From an uncultured Alistipes sp. (lineage in GTDB: Bacteria; Bacteroidota; Bacteroidia; Bacteroidales; Rikenellaceae): a stretch of DNA of 40,950 bases. Positions 18,578 through 26,434 of the stretch are shown in pieces (the stretch's first letter is position 1; each line of letters opens with the position of its first letter). The position numbers and the translations under genes are program-made. The notes under the pieces were generated by a model that had not been told where the DNA came from, did not search any database, and saw only the letters and a program-made list of their open reading frames with translations. The stretch is from assembly GCA_944321185.1 (NCBI GenBank), contig CALUKH010000017.1, forward strand, positions 1 through 40,950, read 5' to 3'.

Positions 18578-20638
18578 TCACGGCAAAGCAATCGCATCAT
18601 CCACATAGGCTCCGAAAAAGTCCAGCGCCTCGGCCGAGAAACGCGAGGCATCGTCATACTCCTGTTGCAGCCGCTCGAGCACGGATGCATAACGTCCCGG
18701 ATCGATTCTGTCACGCAGCGACTGCCAGCGTTCGAGGTTCTGTCGCACCAGCGACGGCGTACTCCCGAGGCCCTCGAAAAACTCCTCGCGCAGGCTCCGT
18801 CCCGAGGGCATGCGATGGTTCCACGGCAGCCAGTGGAAACTCAGCAGCCACATCGACGGGCAACAGTCCGCATCGTCAAAACACGACCGGTTGGGTTCGA
18901 AATACTGCCCCGTAAAGCCCGTTCCGTGCGACGTACGGTCGGTCCCGATCCCTTCGCGGCTCACCTGCCACTCGCGCCCGGCGCGTCCGGCGAAGTTCGC
19001 CCTGTAATGCGTTGCCACGTCGAGCGTCAGCCCCAGTCCGTAGGGCGAACTGCTGCGCAGGAAGCACTCCCAGCTGGGCATCATCATCGCCTCGATCACC
19101 CGCAGATCCTCCCCGTCGACCTGCCACGTCGAACGGATCCAGTCGTGCGTGATGCGGCTCACCGTCTGATCGGGGTTCCACGCCAGCCGCCCGAAGGCAT
19201 ACCAGTTGGCCTGGGCGAAGGGATGCCCCGTCCAGTTGGCGTCGCTGCCCGTATTGGCCACCCCGGCGATGGCACGGATCCGCTGGGGATAGACCTCGCC
19301 CCGCGTGAGGCGGCTCACCGTACTTCCGGGCCCCGCACAGCAGGTGTCGAAATCCAGCACCCGACGCCACATCGGCAGCAGATAGACCAGCGACGTCGCA
19401 TGTCCGGTATACTCCTGGGTGATCTGCAGTTCGAGCATCACCTGCGAGCGGGGCATCGCCCCGAACAGCGGCTGCACGGGCTCCGAAGGCTGGAAATCGA
19501 GCGGACCGTTCTTCGTCTGCAGGATCACGTTGTCGTCGAACGCCCCGTCGAGCGGCCGGAACTCCAGGTAGGAGCGTTTCATGCGGTCGGGATCGATCGT
19601 CGGGTTGTAGACGAACGTGCGCCACATGACGATGCCGCCGTAGGGTTTCAGCGCCCGGGCCAGCAGATTGGCCCCGTCGGCGTGCGTACAGCCGTAATCC
19701 TGCGGGCCGGGCATCCCCTCCGAATTGGCCTTGACGAGAAAGCCCCCGAAATCGGGGATCAGCGCATAAATCTCCGCCGCCTTTTCCCGCCACCAGGCCT
19801 GCACCCGCACATCGCGCGGATCGGCCGTATCGAGATCCCCCACTCCGCCCCAGGCCTTCATCACGTCGGGCGTGGACGACGGCTTCATCGGCGCCGCGAA
19901 GTTGGCCGTCAGATAGACGCGGATGTGATAGCGGCGGAAGAGGTCGGCCAGCGCCGCCACCTTCACCAGATAGTCGTGGCGCAGAATCCGCGGATCGGCA
20001 TTGACGTTGTTGAGCACCACGCCGTTGATGCCGATCGAGGCGTTGGCCCGCGCATAGGCCGCATAGCGGGGATCGAGCCGCCCGGGGAGTTCGTCCCATT
20101 TCCAGAGCGAACGGCCGGCATAGCCGCGTTCGATCGTGCCGTCGAGATCGTCCCAGTGGTTGAGCAGCCGGCGGTCGTAGGCCGGCGTCTCCGTCCGGTC
20201 GAGCCCCTCGAGCCCCTCGCCGCACTGCAGCATCCGCAACAGGTCGAACATGCCGTAGAGCAGTCCGGCATCGGCCGCTGCCTGAATCCGAACGCCGTTG
20301 CGGCCGCCGCGGATGCGGTAACCCTCCTCGCCCAGGAGCTTCGGATCGCCGTCGAGCGAGAAGCGGATGCCGCTCCGGGCCCGCGGATCGACCGTCGGGG
20401 TGATTTGCAGAAGCCCCTCGATTCCGCGGGTCAACTCGGCGACCAGCAGCGAATCGTAGCGGCTTCCGGCCATACTAATCCGCGAACAGGACTCGCCGAG
20501 CGCTTCGCGATCCGCCTCGGCAAGGGGTTCGTAACCGAGCCACAACTGGGCTCCGGGCGCCGTCCGATCGGGCGCCGAGGCGGCTCTCAGGGCCACGATC
20601 GGGCACAGAAAGAGCAGCAGCGAAAGAAGTTTCTTCAT
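18578..20638 (-). CDS. Glycoside hydrolase family 67 alpha-glucuronidase
   Basis: A 686-aa secreted enzyme starting MKKLLSLLLFLCPIVALRA. The N-terminal alpha/beta domain (about 30-150) precedes a TIM barrel with near-diagnostic GH67 motifs: LNHWDDLDGTIERGYAG (159-175), NGVVLNNVNA, and FGGFLVKANSEGMPGPQDYG, where E307 matches the general acid. D381 in LDFQPSEP and E409 in QITQEYTG match the basic pair, with the same 28-residue spacing as in characterised GH67 enzymes. GH67 removes (4-O-methyl-)glucuronic acid from the non-reducing-end xylose of xylo-oligosaccharides, normally in the periplasm. It is the first gene of a unit with the SusR-like regulator and has a promoter about 26 bp upstream. 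Confidence 0.95.
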   Translation of the reverse strand: MKKLLSLLLFLCPIVALRAASAPDRTAPGAQLWLGYEPLAEADREALGESCSRISMAGSRYDSLLVAELTRGIEGLLQITPTVDPRARSGIRFSLDGDPKLLGEEGYRIRGGRNGVRIQAAADAGLLYGMFDLLRMLQCGEGLEGLDRTETPAYDRRLLNHWDDLDGTIERGYAGRSLWKWDELPGRLDPRYAAYARANASIGINGVVLNNVNADPRILRHDYLVKVAALADLFRRYHIRVYLTANFAAPMKPSSTPDVMKAWGGVGDLDTADPRDVRVQAWWREKAAEIYALIPDFGGFLVKANSEGMPGPQDYGCTHADGANLLARALKPYGGIVMWRTFVYNPTIDPDRMKRSYLEFRPLDGAFDDNVILQTKNGPLDFQPSEPVQPLFGAMPRSQVMLELQITQEYTGHATSLVYLLPMWRRVLDFDTCCAGPGSTVSRLTRGEVYPQRIRAIAGVANTGSDANWTGHPFAQANWYAFGRLAWNPDQTVSRITHDWIRSTWQVDGEDLRVIEAMMMPSWECFLRSSSPYGLGLTLDVATHYRANFAGRAGREWQVSREGIGTDRTSHGTGFTGQYFEPNRSCFDDADCCPSMWLLSFHWLPWNHRMPSGRSLREEFFEGLGSTPSLVRQNLERWQSLRDRIDPGRYASVLERLQQEYDDASRFSAEALDFFGAYVDDAIALP

Positions 20639-20663
20639 AAAGGCAGGGGTCAGGAGTGTCACA

Positions 20664-20671
20664 CAAAGATA
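20664..20671 (-). promoter_or_regulatory. -7 promoter element for the GH67-regulator unit
   Basis: The minus strand reads TATCTTTG, a perfect TAnnTTTG match, 26 nt before the GH67 ATG at 20638 (leader of about 20 nt). No clear TTTG is seen at -33. Confidence 0.6.
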
Positions 20672-20752
20672 GAAAAATTATGAGGATATTCCACCTTTTC
20701 GGAGCAGCAGAAGATGATTTCCATCAGTCGACAACCCGTCGCGCCCCTACCC

Positions 20753-20793
20753 GAAAAGCATCACCCCTGCCGCCTTTCGGGACAGGGGTGATG
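20753..20793 (-). terminator. Rho-independent terminator of the fimbrillin/metzincin operon
   Basis: A perfect 11-bp stem (CATCACCCCTG at 20759-20769 with CAGGGGTGATG at 20783-20793) is followed on the minus strand by GCTTTTCGG, a short U-run. It is the second of two tandem hairpins after the last gene of the operon. Confidence 0.75.
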
Positions 20794-20798
20794 GATCA

Positions 20799-20859
20799 GG
20801 AGTGCAGCGGCCGGCCGGCGGTTCATCCGTCTCAAGGCTCCGGCCGGCCGCCGCACTCC
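20799..20859 (-). terminator. Large GC-rich hairpin just after the fimbrillin operon
   Basis: A 20-bp inverted repeat with one mismatch (20799-20818 against 20840-20859, arms built on CGGCCGGCCGG) encloses a 21-nt loop. It begins 12 bp past the stop at 20872 and precedes the 20759-20793 terminator. It has no U-run of its own, so it may protect the mRNA 3' end or back up termination. Confidence 0.6.
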
Positions 20860-20871
20860 GTACGTCGCGTC

Positions 20872-23196
20872 TCATCGCATCGGGCGGTCCGCATCCGGGC
20901 CGTAGACATACTCGACGGGCGACTTCTTGAAACGCAGGATGCGCGTATCCTTCGTGCCGGCGCCGTTGCGGATGAGGTAGAGATTCGCCATACCGCCGGT
21001 GATGTACCATCCGGAACCCTCGGGCGAGTGGACGCCGAAGAGGATGTTGTTGTAGTGGTTCGAGTGGCGGATGCCGTCGGCATTCCACTGCGCTCCGGGA
21101 CCGTACCACGTGATTCCCTCGTCGTCGGGGAAGTCGGGACTCCACATCCGGATGCTGATCAACTCGTTGAGTGTCAGCGATCCCACCACGACATCACTGC
21201 GCCGCTGCTGGCTCCGCTTGATGGCCGAGTGGCCCTCCCAGGGGACCTTGAGCGTGTGCGAACCGCTCCACATCATCCAGATATAGTCCGTGGCATCGAA
21301 CACGCGGTTGTACTCCTCCATCGAAGGCAGTTCGTAGCCGTCGGGCGACAGCGCATCGGCCGGCAGTTTGTTGATATGGGCCGCCACATCGGTCGAGAAG
21401 CCCTCCATGACGGCCTTGCCGTCCTGTTCGATGACCCACAGTCCCTGGCCGCTGTCACCCTGATAGGCCCATCCCCACAGGTCGCGGTACTCCTCGGGCG
21501 AACAGCCGGCCAGATAGTCGTAGAGGCTCTTGCCGGCCTCGACGGCCGGATCGGCCGACGACAGGATCTGATCCTCGAAGCGGCGCGAATTGCCCCGCGC
21601 ATTATACTTGCACCACCACACGCCGTGGAACCACGTCACGGGAAGCCCCCAGTTGCGGCGCACGACGGTGTAGACCTCGCGCTGCGAACCGTCGGCACGG
21701 TTGCTCACCACCAGACGGGCCTCCTGACGGCGGCCGTCGGCCGTCGGGTCGTTCGGGCGCCAGCCGCCCACCACTCGCAGGGTGTTCGCCGCATCGTCGG
21801 CCTGCGTGAGGCGGATCCACGGATCCTCCCCCTCGTCGAACTCCACCTCGAGGCGTTTGCCCTCCGGCAGTATGAAACGGCCCAGTTCGTTGTCCACGTA
21901 ACGTGCATAGTCGACCGTATAGGCGGCGTTGTCGAAGTTCATGTCACCCTCCGTTTGCGTGGGGTTGGCCGCCAGCCGCAGCAGAATGCGATCCTCGGGA
22001 TAGACCTGCTCGAGCCCCTTGCGGCGGAAACGCACCGGAATGTCGACCGCCGGACGATTCGGCGCAAAGAGCGACTTGCGGATCCGGAAGAGGTTGACGT
22101 CGTCGGGACCGACACCCGTCGAGACCTCCTCGACCGTCAGCGGGAACTCCGTCAGCGGGAGCACCTCCAGCTGGCTGTCGCACGCCACGGCCAACAGGAT
22201 CTCCGTCTCGGTATAGGGCAGCGCAAGGGTTGCGCCGTCGGCCTCGACGTGCACGTCGTCGGGAATCCGCGAACGGTCGGAATCGACCGTCAACGGGGTC
22301 TCCAGATCGGGTTCGAGCGGCGTCTCACCGCCATCGCCCCACGCCTCGACCGTCAGTCGGGCCTCGGTGTCGATCACCTCCTTGCGCACGGTCACCGTAT
22401 AAATGTGATTGCGAAGGATCGGCCGCGGCAGAGCACTCTCCAGCGTCGAAGGCTTGCCGTCGATCACCACCTCAACACGCACGCGCAACGAGGCGTTGTC
22501 CTGCTCGCAAAGATAGGCCACGCCCGGCGTATCGGTCCCAATCGGCAGTGCCACGGGAGTCTGTACATCGGCGTATTCGGTTCCGGCGGGTATTGCGGCC
22601 TCCTCTCGCGGCAGCAGATAGCCCTCCGAAGCGGCATCGAGCAGCGTGAAATCCTCGACCGAAACCTCGCCGGCGACCCGCAGCCGCAGATCGAGACGGG
22701 CCGAGCCGTGGCGAAGCTTCAGCTCCGCGGCCGACGAACCGGCCGGGAGCGTCGCCAGATCGAGGCATCCGGTCGCGAAACGCGCCGTCGCAGCATCGGC
22801 CGCACGGACCGTCGCCTCCATCCATTCGCTCTCGGAGAGCCCCGGAGCGGGCTCGGCCCCCTCGATCTGCGGGCGGGCATCGGCCACCACGTAGAGCGTT
22901 CCGGAGAGGCGTTCGAGCGACAGGTCGAAGCCCGTGCCCGAGACCGGAACCGACTCATGGATCCGTGTCAGACGGCCCTGTTCGAAAAGGTATGCGCTGA
23001 CCTGTCCGATCGCATCCTCTCCTGCCACCCCATTGGCCGCATCGGAGGCAAACGACGCCTTCGTGACCCGAACCACACCGCCCGCGGCGGAACCCCCCGA
23101 AACCGATTCGGGAGATTCCGTACACGAGGCGAGGCTTCCGGCCAGGGCCGCCAGGGCCAATATCCGCAACGAGAGCTTGTTTTTCAGCGTTTTCAT
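20872..23196 (-). CDS. Fimbrillin-like lipoprotein with large C-terminal domain (paralogue C)
   Basis: A 774-aa lipoprotein, lipobox Cys25 in AGSLASC. Residues 60-290 form a fimbrillin-like module: VSAYLFEQGRLTRI, SGTLYVVADARP, LSESEWMEATV, LRHGSARLDLRLRVAG, YLCEQDNASLRVRVEVVIDG, LRNHIYTVTV. This layout is shared by all three paralogues here. Residues 300-475 form further beta domains. Residues 476-545 carry a block (GGWRPNDPTADGRRQE, RRNWGLPV, WWCKYNARG, FEDQI) shared with the 745-aa paralogue. The remainder (LPSMEEYNRVFDATDYIWMM, WYITGGMANLYLIRNG) faintly recalls the FISUMP (Fibrobacter major paralogous) fold. It is the last gene of the operon. A role as fimbrial tip or surface adhesin is inferred. 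Confidence 0.72.
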   Translation of the reverse strand: MKTLKNKLSLRILALAALAGSLASCTESPESVSGGSAAGGVVRVTKASFASDAANGVAGEDAIGQVSAYLFEQGRLTRIHESVPVSGTGFDLSLERLSGTLYVVADARPQIEGAEPAPGLSESEWMEATVRAADAATARFATGCLDLATLPAGSSAAELKLRHGSARLDLRLRVAGEVSVEDFTLLDAASEGYLLPREEAAIPAGTEYADVQTPVALPIGTDTPGVAYLCEQDNASLRVRVEVVIDGKPSTLESALPRPILRNHIYTVTVRKEVIDTEARLTVEAWGDGGETPLEPDLETPLTVDSDRSRIPDDVHVEADGATLALPYTETEILLAVACDSQLEVLPLTEFPLTVEEVSTGVGPDDVNLFRIRKSLFAPNRPAVDIPVRFRRKGLEQVYPEDRILLRLAANPTQTEGDMNFDNAAYTVDYARYVDNELGRFILPEGKRLEVEFDEGEDPWIRLTQADDAANTLRVVGGWRPNDPTADGRRQEARLVVSNRADGSQREVYTVVRRNWGLPVTWFHGVWWCKYNARGNSRRFEDQILSSADPAVEAGKSLYDYLAGCSPEEYRDLWGWAYQGDSGQGLWVIEQDGKAVMEGFSTDVAAHINKLPADALSPDGYELPSMEEYNRVFDATDYIWMMWSGSHTLKVPWEGHSAIKRSQQRRSDVVVGSLTLNELISIRMWSPDFPDDEGITWYGPGAQWNADGIRHSNHYNNILFGVHSPEGSGWYITGGMANLYLIRNGAGTKDTRILRFKKSPVEYVYGPDADRPMR

Positions 23197-23238
23197 GTGA
23201 CTACAGGTTGAACGTATACCGGAATTCGCGAAGCGTGC

Positions 23239-24144
23239 CTATCGGCGCAGCGGGGTCAGCTCCGTGTCGCTGCCCTCCTCCCACTCGTCGAAGGTCAGGT
23301 CGAGGCTCACGTCGATGACATCCTTGCGCACGGTGAGCGTGTAAATCTTGTTGCGCTCCAGGTCGCATCCCAGGCTCTTGGTCAGCGTCTTGGGCTGGCC
23401 GTCGATCACGGCCTCGACAACCACCTCCAAACCGTCGTTCTGCTGCTCATAGGCGTAGAAGACGGCGGGCGTATCCTGGGTCAGCGGCTCCGTGATGGAG
23501 GCTGCGGCATCCCGACGCTCGACACCGGCGGGCGACAACTCACCCTCAACCGGGAAGAGATAGGCCGACTGGGCGGCATTGCGGAGCGTGATGCCGCTCA
23601 CCGAAGCCACACCGGCCGTGCGCAGACGCAGGTCGAAACGCACCAGACCGCGCCGAAGCGTCACCGGAATCTCGGTCTGCGAATTGGGCATCTCATCGAG
23701 CGAGACGCTGCCCGAGAAGAAGCGTGCCGGAGCCGCATCCTTCATCGCCACCGAAAGTTTCAGCCATTCGCTTTCGCTGATGCTGCGTCCCTGAAGGGCA
23801 TCGAGATCCACCAGCCCCTCGGTGTTGGCCACCACGTAGAGCGTACCGGCATGACGGTCCAACTGCAGATCAAAGTTGCCGTCGGCGGGCGACTGGGCGT
23901 TGTAGACCTTCGTCAGCGTGCCGTCGACGAAGAGACAGGCGCGCAGGTCATTTACCGTATTCTCGCCCTCGAGGGCCAGTCCCTCGCCCTCGAAAGCGGC
24001 CAGGCGCGTCTTCACCACCGGAGCGGCGGCCGGCGTGGTCGGCGTGGTCGGGGTCTCCACCCGCTCCGAGCAGGCGCTCAATCCCAAAGCCATGGTGGCG
24101 GCAAAAGCAAACGTCTTCACAGTCATCATCTTGTTCGTTTTCAT
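23239..24144 (-). CDS. Short fimbrillin-like lipoprotein (paralogue B)
   Basis: A 301-aa lipoprotein, lipobox Cys25 in GLSAC, with a low-complexity Pro/Thr linker (TPTTPTTPAAAP) just after it. It consists only of the fimbrillin-like module: LRACLFVDGTLTKVY, AGTLYVVANTEG, SISESEWLKLSV, LRRGLVRFDLRLRTAG, FYAYEQQNDGLEVVVEAVID, LERNKIYTLTVRKDVID. Each block aligns with residues 60-290 of the 774-aa neighbour. Size and module count fit a shaft or anchor subunit (Mfa/FimB class), with the two long paralogues as tip or accessory subunits; that division of labour is inferred. The gap is 42 bp to the next gene downstream and 45 bp to the gene upstream. Confidence 0.72.
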   Translation of the reverse strand: MKTNKMMTVKTFAFAATMALGLSACSERVETPTTPTTPAAAPVVKTRLAAFEGEGLALEGENTVNDLRACLFVDGTLTKVYNAQSPADGNFDLQLDRHAGTLYVVANTEGLVDLDALQGRSISESEWLKLSVAMKDAAPARFFSGSVSLDEMPNSQTEIPVTLRRGLVRFDLRLRTAGVASVSGITLRNAAQSAYLFPVEGELSPAGVERRDAAASITEPLTQDTPAVFYAYEQQNDGLEVVVEAVIDGQPKTLTKSLGCDLERNKIYTLTVRKDVIDVSLDLTFDEWEEGSDTELTPLRR

Positions 24145-24189
24145 TTTTCCTTCTGATTTAATGGTTTGTTGTTATCTGTCGTTTGTTGA

Positions 24190-26427
24190 TTAATCGTACA
24201 TATACTCGACGGGCGCCTTCACGCAACGCACCATACGCGTCTTGGTCGTGTTGTTAGCCACGAACTTGATCCAGTTCTGACCGGGGCGGTCGGCCGCGGC
24301 GTAACCCTCCATGACCCACGTCTTCGAGGCGTTGCCCCAGGTGGCCATCAGCAGCGTCATGGAGGCGATGTTGCCCGGTGTGGTGTTCCACTGGTGGCCC
24401 AGTCCGCACAGCACCCACACGGCCTCGCCCGAGCGGAATTCGTAGATCGCAATCGTCCCGTACGAATGGCCGAGAAACTCTGCCTCGCGCTCCTGGATGC
24501 GCACCGTGATCGACTCGCCCGAGGCATTGGTGTAGGAGCGTTCGCCTACACCGCCGATGTTGTAGTTCTCGTTGCGCGTGAAGAAGGCGTAGTCGTCGTA
24601 GTCGGGGATCCGGTAGCCGTAGGGGGCCATCGTCGCCGGATCGAGCGTGCCGAAGTTCTGCGTCGTGGAGACCATCCCCTCGTGGTAGAAGGCCGTGCTG
24701 TCGTGACGCAGCGGAAGCCCCTGCGGGTTGTTCGCCTGGTACTGGTCGCCCAGCAGCGCCAGCAGTTCGTCGTCCGGGCAGGCGATCAGATGGTCGGCCA
24801 GCGCATCGTCCGCCGCCGGATCCGTCGCTATGGGGACCTGATCCTCGAAGCTCTTCACGTCGCCCCGCAGGTTGTATTTGCACCACCACTCACCGCCGAT
24901 GCGCACCACGGGAAGTCCCCAGTTGCGACGCCGCACGGTATAGCGTTCGGGGTGTCCGCCCGCGGCATCGGTCACGACCAGAAAGCCCTCCTGTTCGCGG
25001 CCGTCGGCCGTCGGATCGTTGGGTTTCCAGCCTCCGAGCAGGCGGTAAGCACCGTCTTCGGGCACCAGATCCATCCAGCGCGACTCGCCGTCGCCGAACT
25101 CCAGGCGGAGGTTCATCCCCTCCGGAAGGGTGATCCGGGCCAGTTCGCCCTCGATGTAGCGGCCGAAATCGCACACGCCGTCGTCATCGAGCGTCAGAAG
25201 CCCCTCGATCCGGACCGGATTGGCCTCGAAGGCCAGCACCACGCGTCCCGACGAAACGCCGTCGTGCGAAAGGGTCAGTCCGACATAACCGGTCGTCGTG
25301 CCCGGCACCCGCAGCGGGCTGCTCACCTCGACGGCCGCCACGGTCTCCAGACCGCGGGTCAGGCTCTGCGGCGTGACGCTCACCCCACGGACCTCACCGT
25401 CGACGGTCAGCGCCGCACCGGCTCCGCCGCGCAGCACCACCCGCAGGCGGCTGGGCGTATGGGGGATGTAGACCGTATCACGGGCCGCGTTGACCCGCAC
25501 GTCGTCGGGAAGCTCCGAGGCTTCGAGATCGACCAGCCCTTCGAGCACCGGCCGCGATTCGGTTCCGACGCCCTCATTCCAGCTTCCGGACGTCACCGAA
25601 ACACCCGCCTCGGCGCCCCGTCCGTAGACCTCCAGCGTGTAGACCGTATTGCGGAGGATCGTCGCCGGGAGCGTGTTGCGCAGGCGGTGCCACCCTCCCG
25701 CAAAGCGTGCCACGATCTCGACCTCCAGCCCGTCGTTGGGCTGTTCACACAGGTAGAGCAGCGTTTCGCGGCCGTTGACCAGCGGCTCCGCATCGTACGT
25801 GCGCTGGAAGGTCTCCCGCGCGGCCGAGGCCGGCGATGACGGCGTCGCGGAGGGTTCGACATAACCCCGGTCGGCAATCCGGCGGATCGTCACCGAGTGC
25901 ACCTCGACGCCGGCATCGCACGACCGCAGGTCGATCCGTGCCACGCTGCGACGCAGCGTCACGGCACGGGCCTCGGCCGCCGATCCGCCCGCCAGGTCCA
26001 GCATCCCGCTCATGGTCAGCCCGCGACGGGTCATCTCGCCGATCGAAGCCTCGAGGCTGCGGTAGGTCTCCAGCGACGTGACACCGGGCGTCAGTGCGGC
26101 AAAGGCCTCGATCGAGGCGGCATTCACCGCCAGGCGAAGTTCGCCGCGCGGGGCCGCCGACGAAAAGGTGTAGAGCCCGCCGCCCGCCACAATACCCGGA
26201 ATCACCTCGCGCAGAATCCCCTCCTCGAACCGATAGGCCGTCACCGAATGGATCTCGGCCTCGGGGTCGGCATCCGCCGACGTCTCCGCGCCATCGGCCG
26301 CCTCGGGCGTCAGCCGCAGGGTCAGCGGAGCACCCTGGGATTGCGGCGTCACGCTCTCGTCGCGCGAACACCCCGCCGCAAGTTGTGCCAGCACGGCCGC
26401 CAGCAGAAGAAGATATCGTATGTTCAT
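24190..26427 (-). CDS. Fimbrillin-like lipoprotein with large C-terminal domain (paralogue A)
   Basis: A 745-aa lipoprotein, lipobox Cys20 in LAAGC. The fimbrillin-like module lies at about residues 55-285 (VTAYRFEEGILREV, RGELRLAVNAAS, LRRSVARIDLRSCDAG, LYLCEQPNDGLEVEIVARF, LRNTVYTLEV). The C-terminal block at 464-531 (LGGWKPNDPTADGREQE, RRRNWGLPV, WWCKYNLRG, FEDQ) matches the 774-aa paralogue almost residue for residue. It then diverges (YGYRIPDYDDYAFFTRNENY, HSYGTIAIYEFRSGEAVW). Both proteins end with RxVRCVKAPVEYMYD- or RILRFKKSPVEYVYG-type tails. It lies 7 bp after the metzincin gene. An adhesin or tip-subunit role is inferred from architecture; the binding target is unknown. Confidence 0.72.
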   Translation of the reverse strand: MNIRYLLLLAAVLAQLAAGCSRDESVTPQSQGAPLTLRLTPEAADGAETSADADPEAEIHSVTAYRFEEGILREVIPGIVAGGGLYTFSSAAPRGELRLAVNAASIEAFAALTPGVTSLETYRSLEASIGEMTRRGLTMSGMLDLAGGSAAEARAVTLRRSVARIDLRSCDAGVEVHSVTIRRIADRGYVEPSATPSSPASAARETFQRTYDAEPLVNGRETLLYLCEQPNDGLEVEIVARFAGGWHRLRNTLPATILRNTVYTLEVYGRGAEAGVSVTSGSWNEGVGTESRPVLEGLVDLEASELPDDVRVNAARDTVYIPHTPSRLRVVLRGGAGAALTVDGEVRGVSVTPQSLTRGLETVAAVEVSSPLRVPGTTTGYVGLTLSHDGVSSGRVVLAFEANPVRIEGLLTLDDDGVCDFGRYIEGELARITLPEGMNLRLEFGDGESRWMDLVPEDGAYRLLGGWKPNDPTADGREQEGFLVVTDAAGGHPERYTVRRRNWGLPVVRIGGEWWCKYNLRGDVKSFEDQVPIATDPAADDALADHLIACPDDELLALLGDQYQANNPQGLPLRHDSTAFYHEGMVSTTQNFGTLDPATMAPYGYRIPDYDDYAFFTRNENYNIGGVGERSYTNASGESITVRIQEREAEFLGHSYGTIAIYEFRSGEAVWVLCGLGHQWNTTPGNIASMTLLMATWGNASKTWVMEGYAAADRPGQNWIKFVANNTTKTRMVRCVKAPVEYMYD

Positions 26428-26434
26428 GGCCGAA

